Part shown: positions 63,719-64,000 of the stretch, one piece after another
How positions within the stretch are numbered: the first letter of the stretch is position 1
Layout of the letters: every line of letters starts with the position of its first letter
Source: PALSA-911 sp963743035
Lineage (GTDB): Bacteria > Pseudomonadota > Alphaproteobacteria > Acetobacterales > Acetobacteraceae
NCBI GenBank assembly: GCA_963743035.1
Contig: CAVUOB010000001.1
Span: forward strand, 248,001-312,000
DNA: 64,000 nt
Reading direction: 5' to 3'
Made by a program: the position numbers and the translations under genes
The notes under the pieces: model-generated
Databases searched by the model: none
The model's input: only the letters and a program-made list of their open reading frames with translations
Told to the model about the DNA's origin: nothing

Positions 63719-64000
63719 TCATGCGGGCGGGGTTGAACGTTTTCGTGACGTGGGCACGATGGCGGAAATTGGCTTGGCGAGAGGCGTCATGAACACAGAG
63801 ACATAGGCGTTGCGGGCGAAATCGCCGGAGCGCCGATGCCGTTCTGGATGCGCGACCATGATATGCGTGGAATTGACGTTGCCGTAGATGTCGGCTCGAT
63901 CAGCGCGTTCATGGCGATGCAGCGGAGGCGCCGGATCAGCTCCGGATGGTTGCTGATCTCCTGCGGGCGCAGCAGGATCTGATAGCGGTAGGCGCGATGT
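63719..64000 (-). pseudogene. Decayed fragment of an acetyl-CoA hydrolase/CoA-transferase gene
   Basis: Reading leftwards from the window edge gives YRYQILLRPQEISNHPE and RRLRCIAMNALIE, then in other frames DIYGNVNSTHIM, IQNGI and GSGDFARNAYVSVFMTP. These blocks are those of the SucH/AarC/Ach1 family (succinyl-CoA:acetate CoA-transferase or acetyl-CoA hydrolase). At least three short deletions break the frame (near GAGCC, ATGGTC and GGCGCTCC), and the C-terminal part after ISAIVP is lost. The N-terminal portion, if any, lies beyond 64000. Confidence 0.72.

Overview
The window is GC-rich DNA (a lower-GC patch aside) with the gene content of a soil or water alphaproteobacterium. The small C-terminal CoA-transferase remnant at the right edge, the Lys/Ala-rich nucleoid protein and the many acyl-CoA, flavin-monooxygenase and ABC-transport genes would fit Acetobacteraceae/Rhodospirillales, but this placement is an inference from gene content; no rRNA or tRNA gene is visible.

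Layout. 0-10.4 kb: 2-methylcitrate synthase, a histone-like protein, an AlkA-type DNA glycosylase, a creatininase-family hydrolase, an acyl-CoA dehydrogenase, an enoyl-CoA hydratase with an NtaA-type flavin monooxygenase, purC, a ParE/antitoxin pair whose toxin carries a stop codon, and a phytanoyl-CoA dioxygenase-type oxygenase. 10.4-13.3 kb: an accessory patch with a frameshifted hypothetical gene, several large palindromes, an AT-rich FRG-domain gene and a remnant of a DUF35 gene. 13.3-21.9 kb: LysR plus YbfB-type MFS, then a five-gene minus-strand operon (Ldh-type dehydrogenase, amidohydrolase, thiolase-like protein, DUF35 partner, Baeyer-Villiger monooxygenase). 21.9-24 kb: four copies of an element with 38-bp terminal inverted repeats, one of which carries an intact GxxExxY gene.

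24-32.4 kb: hydrolases, two luciferase-like monooxygenases with a class III aminotransferase, a tandem SDR duplication with an aldo/keto reductase, and an esterase with an SMP-30 lactonase. 32.4-34 kb: a hairpin array split by an IS4-family element with a 13-bp target duplication. 34-40.4 kb: an oligopeptide-type ABC transporter and a FAH-family gene; five of the six genes are broken by +1 frameshifts. 40.5-43.2 kb: CoA-transferase plus a second NtaA-type monooxygenase.

43.3-51.5 kb looks like an imported block: SDR, cupins, LysR, an MFS gene with an amber codon, a CDF/MerR metal module lying between two copies of the MFS 3' end, a frameshifted DUF1254 gene and two small membrane proteins, with a recurring 24-bp palindrome. 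51.6-56.2 kb is a sulfur operon (SsuACB-type importer, OsmC protein, O-acetylhomoserine sulfhydrylase). 56.2-64 kb holds CoA-binding, flavoprotein, SDR, phosphoesterase and intradiol dioxygenase genes on the minus strand, a LivJ-type binding protein, a hydrolase, a VIT family protein and a decayed acetyl-CoA hydrolase/transferase fragment.

The dominant functional theme is catabolism of small organic acids, cyclic ketones and acyl-CoA thioesters, with several independent signs of gene decay and transfer.
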